Both the position numbers and the translations under genes were made by a program. A DNA stretch of 64,000 bases. Origin: Saprospiraceae bacterium UBA2329. GTDB lineage: Bacteria > Bacteroidota > Bacteroidia > Chitinophagales > Saprospiraceae. Under the pieces are notes generated by a model. The model did not search any database. It saw nothing but the letters and a program-made list of their open reading frames with translations, and was not told where the DNA came from. Shown one piece after another: positions 1 through 8,166 of the stretch; positions within the stretch are counted from its first letter, which is position 1, and each line of letters opens with the position of its first letter. Location: positions 60,619 to 124,618 of the forward strand of contig DDUV01000042.1 in NCBI GenBank assembly GCA_002344975.1, read 5' to 3'.

Positions 1-475
1 CGCTCATGCGGGGTTCGCCATCATGCGGGTCTTCCAGCCATAGAATACCTCTCCTGACAAACGGATGCGCAGCGCTGAAGTACTCCTGCACTTTCATGCG
101 TTGGAGCAGATCATTGCCGGCAAGTACGAAGAGGGCGGTCTCGCCGGTGGGCAACATGCCCCGGTACTGTTTGCCTTTGACGCCTCCGAAATCCGGGAAA
201 TCGCCGCTTTGCGGCAAGCGCTCCAACAGCACGGCCTCATAATAGTTGGCCTGGATGTGCGGCGCCAAAGCCAGCAACAATAGTAATACCTCGTCTCGGT
301 CGAGCCGCTCCTTTTGTATAAACTGCGTCATTGCAGCATCATACTGCGCCCAGTCCGGCTCAGGCGGAAAGCGCATGGCGCCGGCTGCCGAATCGGCCCC
401 GAAATATTGATCCAAGCGGGCGAGGATGGCCTGCGTCAGGTATTGGAGTGAGAGGAGGAGGAGTTGGGGGTGCAT
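1..475 (-). CDS. eCIS AAA+ ATPase, N-terminal part (Afp15/Pvc15-like)
   Basis: This reading frame is open from an ATG at 475 to the window edge, so only about 158 N-terminal residues are visible. The start MHPQLLLLSLQYL is followed by an acidic stretch and then a segment reading PTGETALFVLAGND (about residues 116-129). That segment resembles the region ahead of the AAA+ module in the ATPases of Bacteroidota eCIS loci, as I remember the family. Walker A and B motifs would lie outside the window, so the ATPase call rests on the N-terminal resemblance and on position: Afp15/Pvc15 ATPases sit at the distal end of such loci. In Afp-type systems this ATPase is thought to help assembly or disassembly of the particle. 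It follows the DUF4157 gene by 18 bp and is probably the last or near-last gene of the operon. Confidence 0.7.
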   Translation of the reverse strand, partial: MHPQLLLLSLQYLTQAILARLDQYFGADSAAGAMRFPPEPDWAQYDAAMTQFIQKERLDRDEVLLLLLALAPHIQANYYEAVLLERLPQSGDFPDFGGVKGKQYRGMLPTGETALFVLAGNDLLQRMKVQEYFSAAHPFVRRGILWLEDPHDGEPRMS

Positions 476-493
476 GAAAGAGTTAATAATTCG

Positions 494-1957
494 TCAATAC
501 TCAGTATATCCGAAAAATTGATTAATTACCTTGGGGAAATAATGGAGTATAGCTCTACTTGTCAACTGGCTATCAACAAATAGAGGCGTTCTGGATTTAA
601 AGTGAATCCTTACCTGATCAAAGAAAGCAGAATCGGATACTTTAATACATCCACTAGTTACATTGACAGAATGATGCCCACCGTGAAAATAGAATCCGTC
701 TCTGTATATTTTCTTCCCATCAGGAGAAATTACCTGGATCCGCCCCTCAATTGCCAACCTTTTCGATCCCCACACACCAACAGGAGTGAAACAAGTACCA
801 GATTGAGAACCGCAAGTTTCGGTACAGTAATGGCTATGAGTGTCACATTCAACAAGATCGAAACTAGAAATCTCTTGATAACCACTTCCAATACCACTGA
901 CCCCGCCGACTCCATTTTGAGGCCGTTTAACTTCAGGCCGTTTAATATTAGGACTGACCCAATACTTACCTTGTGGTATTGGGCCTACATTTTTTTCATG
1001 TTCTGAGAATCCTGGATGACCTGAGATAGCCGTGGTTTGATAAACAATTTGTCCATTTTGCACTATCCCTAAAAATCCGTTGAAACCTCCAGTATAGAAA
1101 ATGAAATCATTAGGATATTTGGGCTTCGAAGCATTTTTTTCTGTCTCATTGCTCTTTTTCCGTATTCCTCCCCCCTGCTGCACCACATGCGTCAGCTCAT
1201 GCGCCAGCAACCTCTTCCCCTCCGTATGCTCCGGGCTGAACTTGCCCGCATTGAAATACACATCCTGCCCGTGAGTAAAAGCCTGAGCGCCGAGTTCCTT
1301 GTTCATCTGCATCGCTTCGGTATCGGTATGGATGTTGACCCCGCTGAAATCCGTGCCGAACGACTGCTCCATTTCCGCGCGAGCCTTGCCGGGCAGCGGC
1401 CTGCCCTTACCAGCGGAGTTCTTTATGCGGTTGCTAAGTTGCGGCCCCGCCGTGCTGCCTCCAGCTTCAGCTTTCATTTGAACATCTTCCTCCATCGCCC
1501 GCTGTAGCCTTGGCGAAAGCGGGTCATGTTGCATCTGCACAGGCTCTTCCTCCTCGCCCGCCATAGCTTCAGCGACGGCGGCCTCCCGCTGTACTTCCGG
1601 TTTTTCCTGCACCATCTTATCCTCCTCCATGCGCTCATCGGCGGTAGCTGCGTCGCTGTCGGCGGCGGTCAAAACCCGTTGGATACGGCTGATGCCTTTA
1701 CCCTGGATGGCCGGCGCAGCGCCTCTGCCCTGATTTTGCACCACGCTGTCGGCTACGGCATCGGCCTCCTGCTCATACCGGTCGCCCGGTTGGCCTATGG
1801 CGAGCTTGGCTTGTACAGTGGCTCCCCCCTGCGAAAAAAACGGGCTGCTTCGGGGCCTGTCGCCCTTTTTATCGAAGAAAGGCGTCGCATTGTCCTGCTG
1901 GGCCTCTTCGTGGTGCTGGTGCGGCCGGCGGCGCCCCGATCGGAATATGCTTTTCAT
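494..1957 (-). CDS. DUF4157 eCIS effector with L,D-transpeptidase-like (Tlde1/DUF2778) C-terminus
   Basis: A 487-residue modular cargo protein. Residues 47-73 carry the eCIS leader signature (IGQPGDRYEQEADAVAD). Residues 80-180 are acidic and low in complexity. Residues 185-263 form the DUF4157 domain with HELTH at 253-257, a degenerate zinc-metallopeptidase motif known as the eCIS core domain. From about residue 284 a separate domain begins, with GPIPQGKY (325-332) and then HGG at 425-427 and SGC at 435-437. This is the His...Ser-Gly-Cys pattern of L,D-transpeptidase folds, closest to the Tlde1/DUF2778 peptidoglycan-attacking toxins of type VI secretion. I infer that the particle delivers a cell-wall-modifying toxin. 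The toxin part is AT-rich (35% G+C at 601-660) against 60% at 1381-1440 in the leader, which suggests domain exchange. No neighbouring immunity gene is obvious. Confidence 0.8.
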   Translation of the reverse strand: MKSIFRSGRRRPHQHHEEAQQDNATPFFDKKGDRPRSSPFFSQGGATVQAKLAIGQPGDRYEQEADAVADSVVQNQGRGAAPAIQGKGISRIQRVLTAADSDAATADERMEEDKMVQEKPEVQREAAVAEAMAGEEEEPVQMQHDPLSPRLQRAMEEDVQMKAEAGGSTAGPQLSNRIKNSAGKGRPLPGKARAEMEQSFGTDFSGVNIHTDTEAMQMNKELGAQAFTHGQDVYFNAGKFSPEHTEGKRLLAHELTHVVQQGGGIRKKSNETEKNASKPKYPNDFIFYTGGFNGFLGIVQNGQIVYQTTAISGHPGFSEHEKNVGPIPQGKYWVSPNIKRPEVKRPQNGVGGVSGIGSGYQEISSFDLVECDTHSHYCTETCGSQSGTCFTPVGVWGSKRLAIEGRIQVISPDGKKIYRDGFYFHGGHHSVNVTSGCIKVSDSAFFDQVRIHFKSRTPLFVDSQLTSRAILHYFPKVINQFFGYTEY

Positions 1958-1962
1958 GGCTG

Positions 1963-2730
1963 TTACATTTTGGCCAACATTTCTTGCGCCAGTTGCAGGT
2001 AGTCTTTGGCGCCGTTGGCGTTTTTGTCGAATGTAAAAATATCTACCCCCTTTTCCTGGGCATTCACCAAAGCTATATTGGTGCGGATAAAGGTACTGAA
2101 AATCTTCTCTTCCCCGTATTCCTCCTTCAGCTTTTCCAGTACATTCCGGTTCATGGTCTTGCGCCGGTCATACTTGGTCAATACGAATCCGAGCAAATCA
2201 ATGCCCGGATTCAACAGCTTTTTGATCTTCTCCAGATGTAACATGAAACTGCGTACGCCTTTGAGCGGCAAAAACTCGGCTTGCAACGGCATGATGATCA
2301 GATCGCTTGCCACCAAGGCGTTGACCGTGAGCATGCCCATGGAGGGCGGGCAGTCTATCAGCACAAAATCGTAAGGCGCCTTCAGGCGGTGCAGCAGCGG
2401 TTTCAGGATTTGTTCCCGCCCATATATGCTCACCAATTCGATCTCCACCGCTGCCAGTTCAATGGATGCAGGCGCCAGATCGAGGCCGTGACGGGTGACC
2501 AACAAAGCCTCCATGGACGCGGCCTGTTCGAATGCTTCCTGGCGCAGCGCGTGGTAAATGTTGGGTTCGATCTCCTCCGACACACCCAGCGCCTGGGTAA
2601 GGTTGGCCTGTGGATCCAGGTCCAACAGCAATACACGTTTGCCCAGTTCGCGCAGGGCAGCGGCCAGATTCAGAGCGGTGGTGGTTTTGCCGGAGCCGCC
2701 CTTCTGTATCGCAATGGCGATGATTTTCAT
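1963..2730 (-). CDS. ParA/Soj-type P-loop ATPase
   Basis: A 255-residue ParA-family ATPase. The chosen ATG at 2730 places the deviant Walker A motif KGGSGKTTT at about residues 10-18, as usual for this family; an upstream extension has no ATG. Switch I is seen as DLDPQANLT, and Walker B as FVLIDCPPS. The C-terminal half has the usual ParA helical layout. No ParB gene or parS-like palindrome is nearby, so chromosome partition is unlikely. It lies between the haloperoxidase gene (gap 5 bp) and the DUF4157 effector (gap 5 bp), clearly inside the same transcription unit. Orphan ParA/MinD-like proteins often position large cargo such as chemoreceptor arrays or carboxysomes. I infer a role in placing or spacing assembling injection particles or loading cargo, but the sequence does not prove this. 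Confidence 0.88.
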   Translation of the reverse strand: MKIIAIAIQKGGSGKTTTALNLAAALRELGKRVLLLDLDPQANLTQALGVSEEIEPNIYHALRQEAFEQAASMEALLVTRHGLDLAPASIELAAVEIELVSIYGREQILKPLLHRLKAPYDFVLIDCPPSMGMLTVNALVASDLIIMPLQAEFLPLKGVRSFMLHLEKIKKLLNPGIDLLGFVLTKYDRRKTMNRNVLEKLKEEYGEEKIFSTFIRTNIALVNAQEKGVDIFTFDKNANGAKDYLQLAQEMLAKM

Positions 2731-2735
2731 TTCGC

Positions 2736-4154
2736 CTATATCGTGCCGTTGAGGTAGCGGCAGGTGCGTTCCCACACGCACTTAGCTACATTTTCACCCA
2801 GCTTAGCTCCTTCCACATTACCCGGCATAAAATGGATGCCGCCATAAATGCGCGACATGCCTACTCCATTGGGGCCTTTAGCCAAGTCGTCGAGGGTGGG
2901 CCAGGAAAGCGTAATGTCGCAGGAGGGCGTACAATCCGGCTCTATGCGGGAACCTTTGGTAGGAATGGTCACGGAGCCGCCGTATTCATTGCTGCCGGTG
3001 AAACAACGCAAAATCTCGGCCGTAGCAGCCGAAAAGCAACTATGGCCGGACACATACTCCGCAAATGGCGGAGTACCAAGTAAATAGGGGCACCAGCCCT
3101 CGCCCTGCATTTCCACGGCACCGCGACATGGCCCGCCCCAGGATGGGAAATGCTCGTCATCGCGCAGTTCGGCGATCATCGTTACGGGGCGTACATAGTC
3201 ATAGTATCGTTTGGCATCCCAGGCGGCGATGGAGGCATCGAGCAAAGCATTGGTGAGGGCGAAAAACAGGGGCACAACCGCATTGGCGCCGTATTCCCGC
3301 TTCACTGCTATTTCGCCTGCTATGCGGCAGCATTGCCCGGAGGGGGTGGTCCAGTACCCGCCGGAGGGGTCATACTCCATGCCGGGATGGCGGTCTTCGT
3401 GGATGCCGGCCCAGTATTCGGCCACAAGTTTTTGCGTCTCCGTGAGTTTGGCGCTGTACTCGGACACGGTATCACCGAGCGCCTTGAACTCCGCAAATTT
3501 CTCCTTCGTTACAGGCGCCGGCGGGCGAAATTGGTCCGCTTTGCTCAGGGCGAACGGCGTCACCTGACACCAATGCGGAGTGAGGAATTTTTGCGGTTTT
3601 TTGGCCACCAATTGAGGTTGCCAGTGGTTGATGTCCTTGGTGCGCACCGGAGGAGGTTGATTGATGGGCTGATAGCCGGTCCAGTCTTCGAAGCGATTGG
3701 CCTGGTTGGACTTGTCGCCTTCGCGGCATTCCAGCACCAAGCGGGCGGACAGGTTGCCAAGCCCTGCCGGATTATCGGGCTTTTGAGAGGTGTCGTCCGG
3801 GTCGAGGACCAAGTCTTTGACCATATAATTCCGCACCTTCTCCTTGAAGGCATCCGGCAGCGGATTGGCGTAGATGGCATCGCAGGTGATGGTGCGGTAG
3901 GCAGCAAAGCTGTAGGCGACCCTGCGGTTGGCCGCCGTGTTCCACTTGGGATCGCCGATGCGTTGGTACATATCGCCGGTAGTGGTGCTGCGCTCCTTGC
4001 CGGGCGAAAAAATAGACCAGGCATCGTACATGGCCGTGTGGATGATGCACAGCGCACGGGCGGCTACGGTCGGCCCCGTGTTGGTGAGGTAGAGGGCCTC
4101 GCAGGCCAATTGGTTCCAGCGCAGGGCGGGAGGGGGTGCATATGGTTTGGACAT
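2736..4154 (-). CDS. vanadium-dependent haloperoxidase / PAP2-superfamily protein
   Basis: A 472-residue protein of the vanadium haloperoxidase branch of the PAP2 phosphatase superfamily. All vanadate-pocket residues are in place with the family spacing: Lys315 and Arg322 (KRYYDYVR), Ser369-Gly370-His371 (VSGHS), and Arg435 with His441 (RIYGGIH). No signal peptide or membrane segment is seen, so it is probably cytoplasmic or packaged. There are about 13 cysteines, more than is common in the family. It stands in the cargo end of the eCIS operon between a DUF4157 effector and ParA. It could be a co-transported enzyme or effector making hypohalite, or a phosphatase acting on lipid or nucleotide substrates, because the two activities share this site. 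It lacks the DUF4157 leader seen in both neighbouring effectors, so loading by that route is not indicated. Confidence 0.82.
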   Translation of the reverse strand: MSKPYAPPPALRWNQLACEALYLTNTGPTVAARALCIIHTAMYDAWSIFSPGKERSTTTGDMYQRIGDPKWNTAANRRVAYSFAAYRTITCDAIYANPLPDAFKEKVRNYMVKDLVLDPDDTSQKPDNPAGLGNLSARLVLECREGDKSNQANRFEDWTGYQPINQPPPVRTKDINHWQPQLVAKKPQKFLTPHWCQVTPFALSKADQFRPPAPVTKEKFAEFKALGDTVSEYSAKLTETQKLVAEYWAGIHEDRHPGMEYDPSGGYWTTPSGQCCRIAGEIAVKREYGANAVVPLFFALTNALLDASIAAWDAKRYYDYVRPVTMIAELRDDEHFPSWGGPCRGAVEMQGEGWCPYLLGTPPFAEYVSGHSCFSAATAEILRCFTGSNEYGGSVTIPTKGSRIEPDCTPSCDITLSWPTLDDLAKGPNGVGMSRIYGGIHFMPGNVEGAKLGENVAKCVWERTCRYLNGTI

Positions 4155-4332
4155 GGTGGTGGAAGGTTTTAAAGATGAGAAAATGGGTATGGTATGTTCA
4201 GTTGATGTTGTCGCGCTCAGAGGTTGGTTGGAGGGTTTTCTGGTAGTGGCGGTGCTTGGAGTGGTGGATTTTACAGCCTGTGGTGTTTAAAATACTGGCT
4301 TATAGTGCATTGTATGTGCTTATTGGTGATGG

Positions 4333-4481
4333 AAAATGTTGGATATGCAGGCGGGACTCGCGTGATAGTTTGGACGAGATGGACTTGATACGCGTGTCGG
4401 GGAAGGCGCGAGGGGATGCAAAGTGTGAAATGTTTGATATGCGGGTAGAACCCGCGGGATAATTCGCACGAGATGGAATCT
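4333..4481. repeat. two imperfect 55-bp direct repeats in the 358-bp spacer
   Basis: The space between the haloperoxidase start (4154) and the large effector stop (4513) is the largest gap in the eCIS operon and holds no gene. It contains two related copies at 4333-4387 and 4428-4481, sharing blocks such as GATATGC, GGCGGGAC/GGGTAGAACC, CGCG-GATA and ACGAGATGGA. Each copy has short GC-rich inverted segments, as in REP-like elements. I see no TAnnTTTG promoter box on the minus strand and no clear terminator with a T-run here. The repeats may be REP-type insertions or mRNA processing or stabilising hairpins. Confidence 0.55.
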
Positions 4482-4512
4482 CGGCGCGAGCGGGTATGGT
4501 GGCGGCTATTTA

Positions 4513-7500
4513 TTATCTCCGAGACACCCATTCTGCTCTTGTTTGTAAGTTAATGTTTCCACCTGCTAAATCGTGGTAAAAAAAGCCCAAAACACGAGAA
4601 ATATTATTATATGCTTCTCTTCTGCCAGGCGAGGGGCTTAAATCCAGCCTGTCATTTAAGCGATAAGTGATGGTAATATTTCCCATTGCGTCAACTTCTG
4701 CCCAATATCTTACAGTAGCATTTCTTAAAGCCCAAGTAAGCTCATTACCAGCTACTTGCCACGTTTCAACATGCGTCAACGGATTATCCTCGCCAATACT
4801 CCCCCAATCTTCATTTGGAGAAGTCCACCTATCACCTCCGAAGCCAACAAGTTCAGTACCTGTTGCATAAAAAAGTTGTGAGCCAAATCTATCGTCACTT
4901 CTCAACCTTCTCAATATCGCTTCCTCTGTTGCAACCATACGAGGGTCTCTTCTTATTTGACTTAATAAGTTCCCAACAAGATATACGATATCATAATTAA
5001 GTAACGAAGCTCTTCCTAATTCAATCAGGTTGGATGCTGTTGTGGTTTGTATCCCTTCCTCTCCAAATAGCCAGCCACTCGAAGGAAGAACCTCGCCATA
5101 GCGTTGAAATCTCGAAAAGTCAGCCACTCTATCCAAGTCAATATTTGTTCCAGTTGGATTTGTTACTCCTTGTCCAGATGAATTGGAATTAAATCTGTCA
5201 CCAGTTCCTCCACCTTGATTTGGAAGGTTTTGTTGACTTGGTGTTTCCCCCCCTTGTCCTGGTGGCAATTGATTGTTATTGGTTGGAAAATTACCATTTG
5301 AAGACGCATCGCAATCTCTTGAAAAAATAGTTAATCTTTGAGTAGTGTAGTCGTTTTCTGGTATTGATTGATGATTGCGATAATGATTAGCTGGCGTATA
5401 AATACCTGTGATAATTGAATTAAACCATCTTGTTTGGAAATCATTTACATTAATGTAGTTAATTGCACGTCCAAAACCAATTGATGAAATATAATTCAAT
5501 GGAAGAGGCACCCCTGTGGCAGCACTTGCCTCTGCTGCACAATTGGTATGATACGTTGTCCACCTTTCGCCTCCTCTTCTGAAATCTCCAGCGGGCGGAT
5601 TTTTACTGTAATGATAAAAATCTTCTCCTTGTTCTCCAAACGGAGGTTGCCCACCCCTGCCTGGCTGGGAAGATATCCCGCTACTCGCCCTTTCCGCCAT
5701 GTCGGCAAATAGCATCACCCCATCGTGGGGTCGCATTCCTTTGATCCAACCAGCACAATTCAAGGCAGGAAAGTTACATGCGCATTCAATATTTCCCGCC
5801 ATGTGTGCTGGCATTATGATAGCTAATGGCCCAGTTTCACCATGCGCATCGGCGGCCCAGTCAAATGCAGCATCGTGTTCACGACACCCCTCATGTGTAT
5901 CACATATTCTGAAATGGGTGTATCGCCAAACCTCTCCACTAAGTGGATCTGTGTAAACAAAAAATGGGGAAGATTTACAAGTGTCACAATCAGGGCCACA
6001 TGCTCCTCTACACATTGAGCCACTAGCTCTTTGAGGTCTTCTTTCATAAACTTCTAAGGGACCTTCCAAGCGATTACCAGCACCATAATTCGCCCATGTC
6101 CCATTGTTTTGTGAAGGCAGTTTATGAAAAACCCTTAGAATGTCGCAGATGGTTTCGATTAGCGGACAATCATCCTTAAACCCTTCCCTGCTGATTGCTA
6201 AGTCAAAGTTTTCGAAGGGTGAGAGTCCTAAATATCCCCCAATGCTCAATCCAACACCGGGGCTACTTCCTCCGGGCACAATGGTTAGATTTGACCCAAT
6301 CCCTAAGGTGGCAGCTATTTGATTATGCCATTCAAATGGCTGCCAATATATTCTACACAAATTTTCTCCTAAAAGACTGATTTGGCCGTATGCCCCCAAA
6401 AAGGCATCACCTGCCAATCCCAATTCAAGCGTGCTGAATCCACCTACATTAATTGCCCCTCCCCCATATTCCAACCCTCCTCCAATTGTCCATTTTGTTG
6501 TGCCAATTCCCCTCAGCATTACCGCTACACCTCCCTCTATACTTGTGAGCGGCACCGAAATTGGAACAGGTACTGGTCCCACCGGCACAATAGCCATTAA
6601 TGATAATTGCCCAATAAGCCCTCCCCTTGCTTCTGCTCCTAAAGAACCAGCAACAGTAGCACTTACGCTTCCACTAATTCCATAGTGATGAGAAAATGGG
6701 TTGATGACCATTCTCACTCCCTCTAAACAAATTGGTCCTATTTGCGCTTGAAATTCTGGAGCTATTGTCCCAGTAACACCCACTTCTCCCGATATAAATA
6801 AATCTGGCCCTATCGGAATGGCAAATAGGGGAACCGTCTTGTCACCAGAAATTGGTTCAATATCAACCTGGTGAGCTAATGCTGGTATCGGGCAAAATCT
6901 TGGAAGGGTAATAACAAGTCCACTTGAAGTAATTGAGATAACTCCTCCAAACCTATCCACGAATGCTTGAATCCTCTGCCCTGCCTCGGTAGCCAGCCAA
7001 TCCAAAACACCACTAACTGTTTCTGTTGCAATATTTACTGCACTTATCGCAGTGTCATAAATGGAACCTCCAATATTACGGGCGGTATAGATCGCTCTTT
7101 CGCCGATTCCAACCGCTGTATCAATTGCAGTATCTGCCACGTCAATCGCAGTATCGTATGCACTTCTACCCAATTCTGTAGCTCTATCCCATGTAGATTC
7201 AACGGGAGAAGTAACATCATCAACAAATTCACTCCAAGAATATTGTTGAATATATTCTTTATCAGTTTTTAACTGTGGAATCTCTTTCTTTTCTTCATTT
7301 GAAATTTGTTTTTGCCGGCTCTCTCCCCCCTGCTGCACCACATGCGTCAACTCATGCCCCAGCAACCGCTGCCCCTCCGTACTCCCCGTATCATATTTCC
7401 CCGCATTAAAATACACATCGCTGCCATGGGTGAAGGCTTGCGCGCCCAGCTCCTTATTCATCTGCACCGCAGAGCTATTCGTATGCACCCGTACCCCGGA

Positions 7501-8163
7501 GAAATCCGCCCCTATGGCGCCTTCCATCTGCGAGCGGGTGTTTTCCGGCAGGGGCGAGCCGCCGCCTTTGGAGGATTGCAGGCGGGATTCCAAGCTGGAC
7601 GAGGCGGCAGGGGCTTCGACGCCGTCCGACTTGGGTTGCAGGGTTTCTTCTTCGGCTTCGCAGGCGGCACATTTCATTTGTAGGGCGCCGTTATTCGCCT
7701 CGCTCTCGAATATCGGCTTCTTCTGCACGGCCGGCAAAGCCTCAGCTCCTTCCAATTGCTCTTTTTCCTCTTTCTCACATTCGGCGCACTTGGTTTGCAC
7801 ACTGGGGGTTGCGGAGGATTGGCTCGCTGCCGGGGCAGGGGCTGCTTTTAATTGTAGTTTGGGTGCAATCGGCTTTTCTGCCGTTGGATTTGGGGTGATT
7901 GCCTCTGGCTGTGCCAGCCGCTGCACCACCTGATCCGCCACTTGATCCGCCTCCTGTTCGTACTTATCTCCCGGTTGGCCGATGGTGAGTTTGGTTTGAA
8001 TAAGTGGGCGTGAGGCGTTGCCGGGTGCATTTTTGCCTGCGGTGAAAAAAGTCTCCCGTTCGGGCATGGCCATCGCTTCTTCTCCCGACTTCTGGAAGAA
8101 AGGGCGCCCCGTCTTGGGTTGCGCGGCGGTGGTAGCCGTGCTCTGTTTTTGTACGGTTTTCAA
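4513..8163 (-). CDS. large DUF4157 eCIS effector with phospholipase-A2-like Cys domain
   Basis: A 1216-residue multi-module cargo protein. The N-terminus has the leader signature (TIGQPGDKYEQEADQVADQVV, about residues 60-81), two CxxC pairs in acidic stretches, and a DUF4157 domain ending in HELTH at 270-274. Next comes an amphipathic helical repeat region (about 310-390, repeating DTAIDVADTAIDTAVGIG-like units), then a glycine-rich beta region (about 420-660). A cysteine-rich segment around 715-800 has GCREHDAAFD with His763-Asp764, reminiscent of the Cys-His-Asp core of secreted phospholipase A2. The last 350 residues are unknown. Translation seems to begin at TTG (8163), because no in-frame ATG lies between the preceding gene's stop and Met31; the preceding stop is only 3 bp away in the same frame, so coupling is likely. 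G+C drops from 67% (7561-7620) to 33% (5281-5340) after the leader. Confidence 0.75.
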   Translation of the reverse strand: MKTVQKQSTATTAAQPKTGRPFFQKSGEEAMAMPERETFFTAGKNAPGNASRPLIQTKLTIGQPGDKYEQEADQVADQVVQRLAQPEAITPNPTAEKPIAPKLQLKAAPAPAASQSSATPSVQTKCAECEKEEKEQLEGAEALPAVQKKPIFESEANNGALQMKCAACEAEEETLQPKSDGVEAPAASSSLESRLQSSKGGGSPLPENTRSQMEGAIGADFSGVRVHTNSSAVQMNKELGAQAFTHGSDVYFNAGKYDTGSTEGQRLLGHELTHVVQQGGESRQKQISNEEKKEIPQLKTDKEYIQQYSWSEFVDDVTSPVESTWDRATELGRSAYDTAIDVADTAIDTAVGIGERAIYTARNIGGSIYDTAISAVNIATETVSGVLDWLATEAGQRIQAFVDRFGGVISITSSGLVITLPRFCPIPALAHQVDIEPISGDKTVPLFAIPIGPDLFISGEVGVTGTIAPEFQAQIGPICLEGVRMVINPFSHHYGISGSVSATVAGSLGAEARGGLIGQLSLMAIVPVGPVPVPISVPLTSIEGGVAVMLRGIGTTKWTIGGGLEYGGGAINVGGFSTLELGLAGDAFLGAYGQISLLGENLCRIYWQPFEWHNQIAATLGIGSNLTIVPGGSSPGVGLSIGGYLGLSPFENFDLAISREGFKDDCPLIETICDILRVFHKLPSQNNGTWANYGAGNRLEGPLEVYERRPQRASGSMCRGACGPDCDTCKSSPFFVYTDPLSGEVWRYTHFRICDTHEGCREHDAAFDWAADAHGETGPLAIIMPAHMAGNIECACNFPALNCAGWIKGMRPHDGVMLFADMAERASSGISSQPGRGGQPPFGEQGEDFYHYSKNPPAGDFRRGGERWTTYHTNCAAEASAATGVPLPLNYISSIGFGRAINYINVNDFQTRWFNSIITGIYTPANHYRNHQSIPENDYTTQRLTIFSRDCDASSNGNFPTNNNQLPPGQGGETPSQQNLPNQGGGTGDRFNSNSSGQGVTNPTGTNIDLDRVADFSRFQRYGEVLPSSGWLFGEEGIQTTTASNLIELGRASLLNYDIVYLVGNLLSQIRRDPRMVATEEAILRRLRSDDRFGSQLFYATGTELVGFGGDRWTSPNEDWGSIGEDNPLTHVETWQVAGNELTWALRNATVRYWAEVDAMGNITITYRLNDRLDLSPSPGRREAYNNISRVLGFFYHDLAGGNINLQTRAEWVSRR

Positions 8164-8166
8164 GGT

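Noticed and set aside
3150..4172. 340-residue plus-strand frame opposite the haloperoxidase gene
   Set aside because: It is a mirror of a well-supported gene with an intact active site; high G+C causes such long antisense frames. The same applies to frames opposite the Afp12-like gene, uvrA and the glycosyltransferases.
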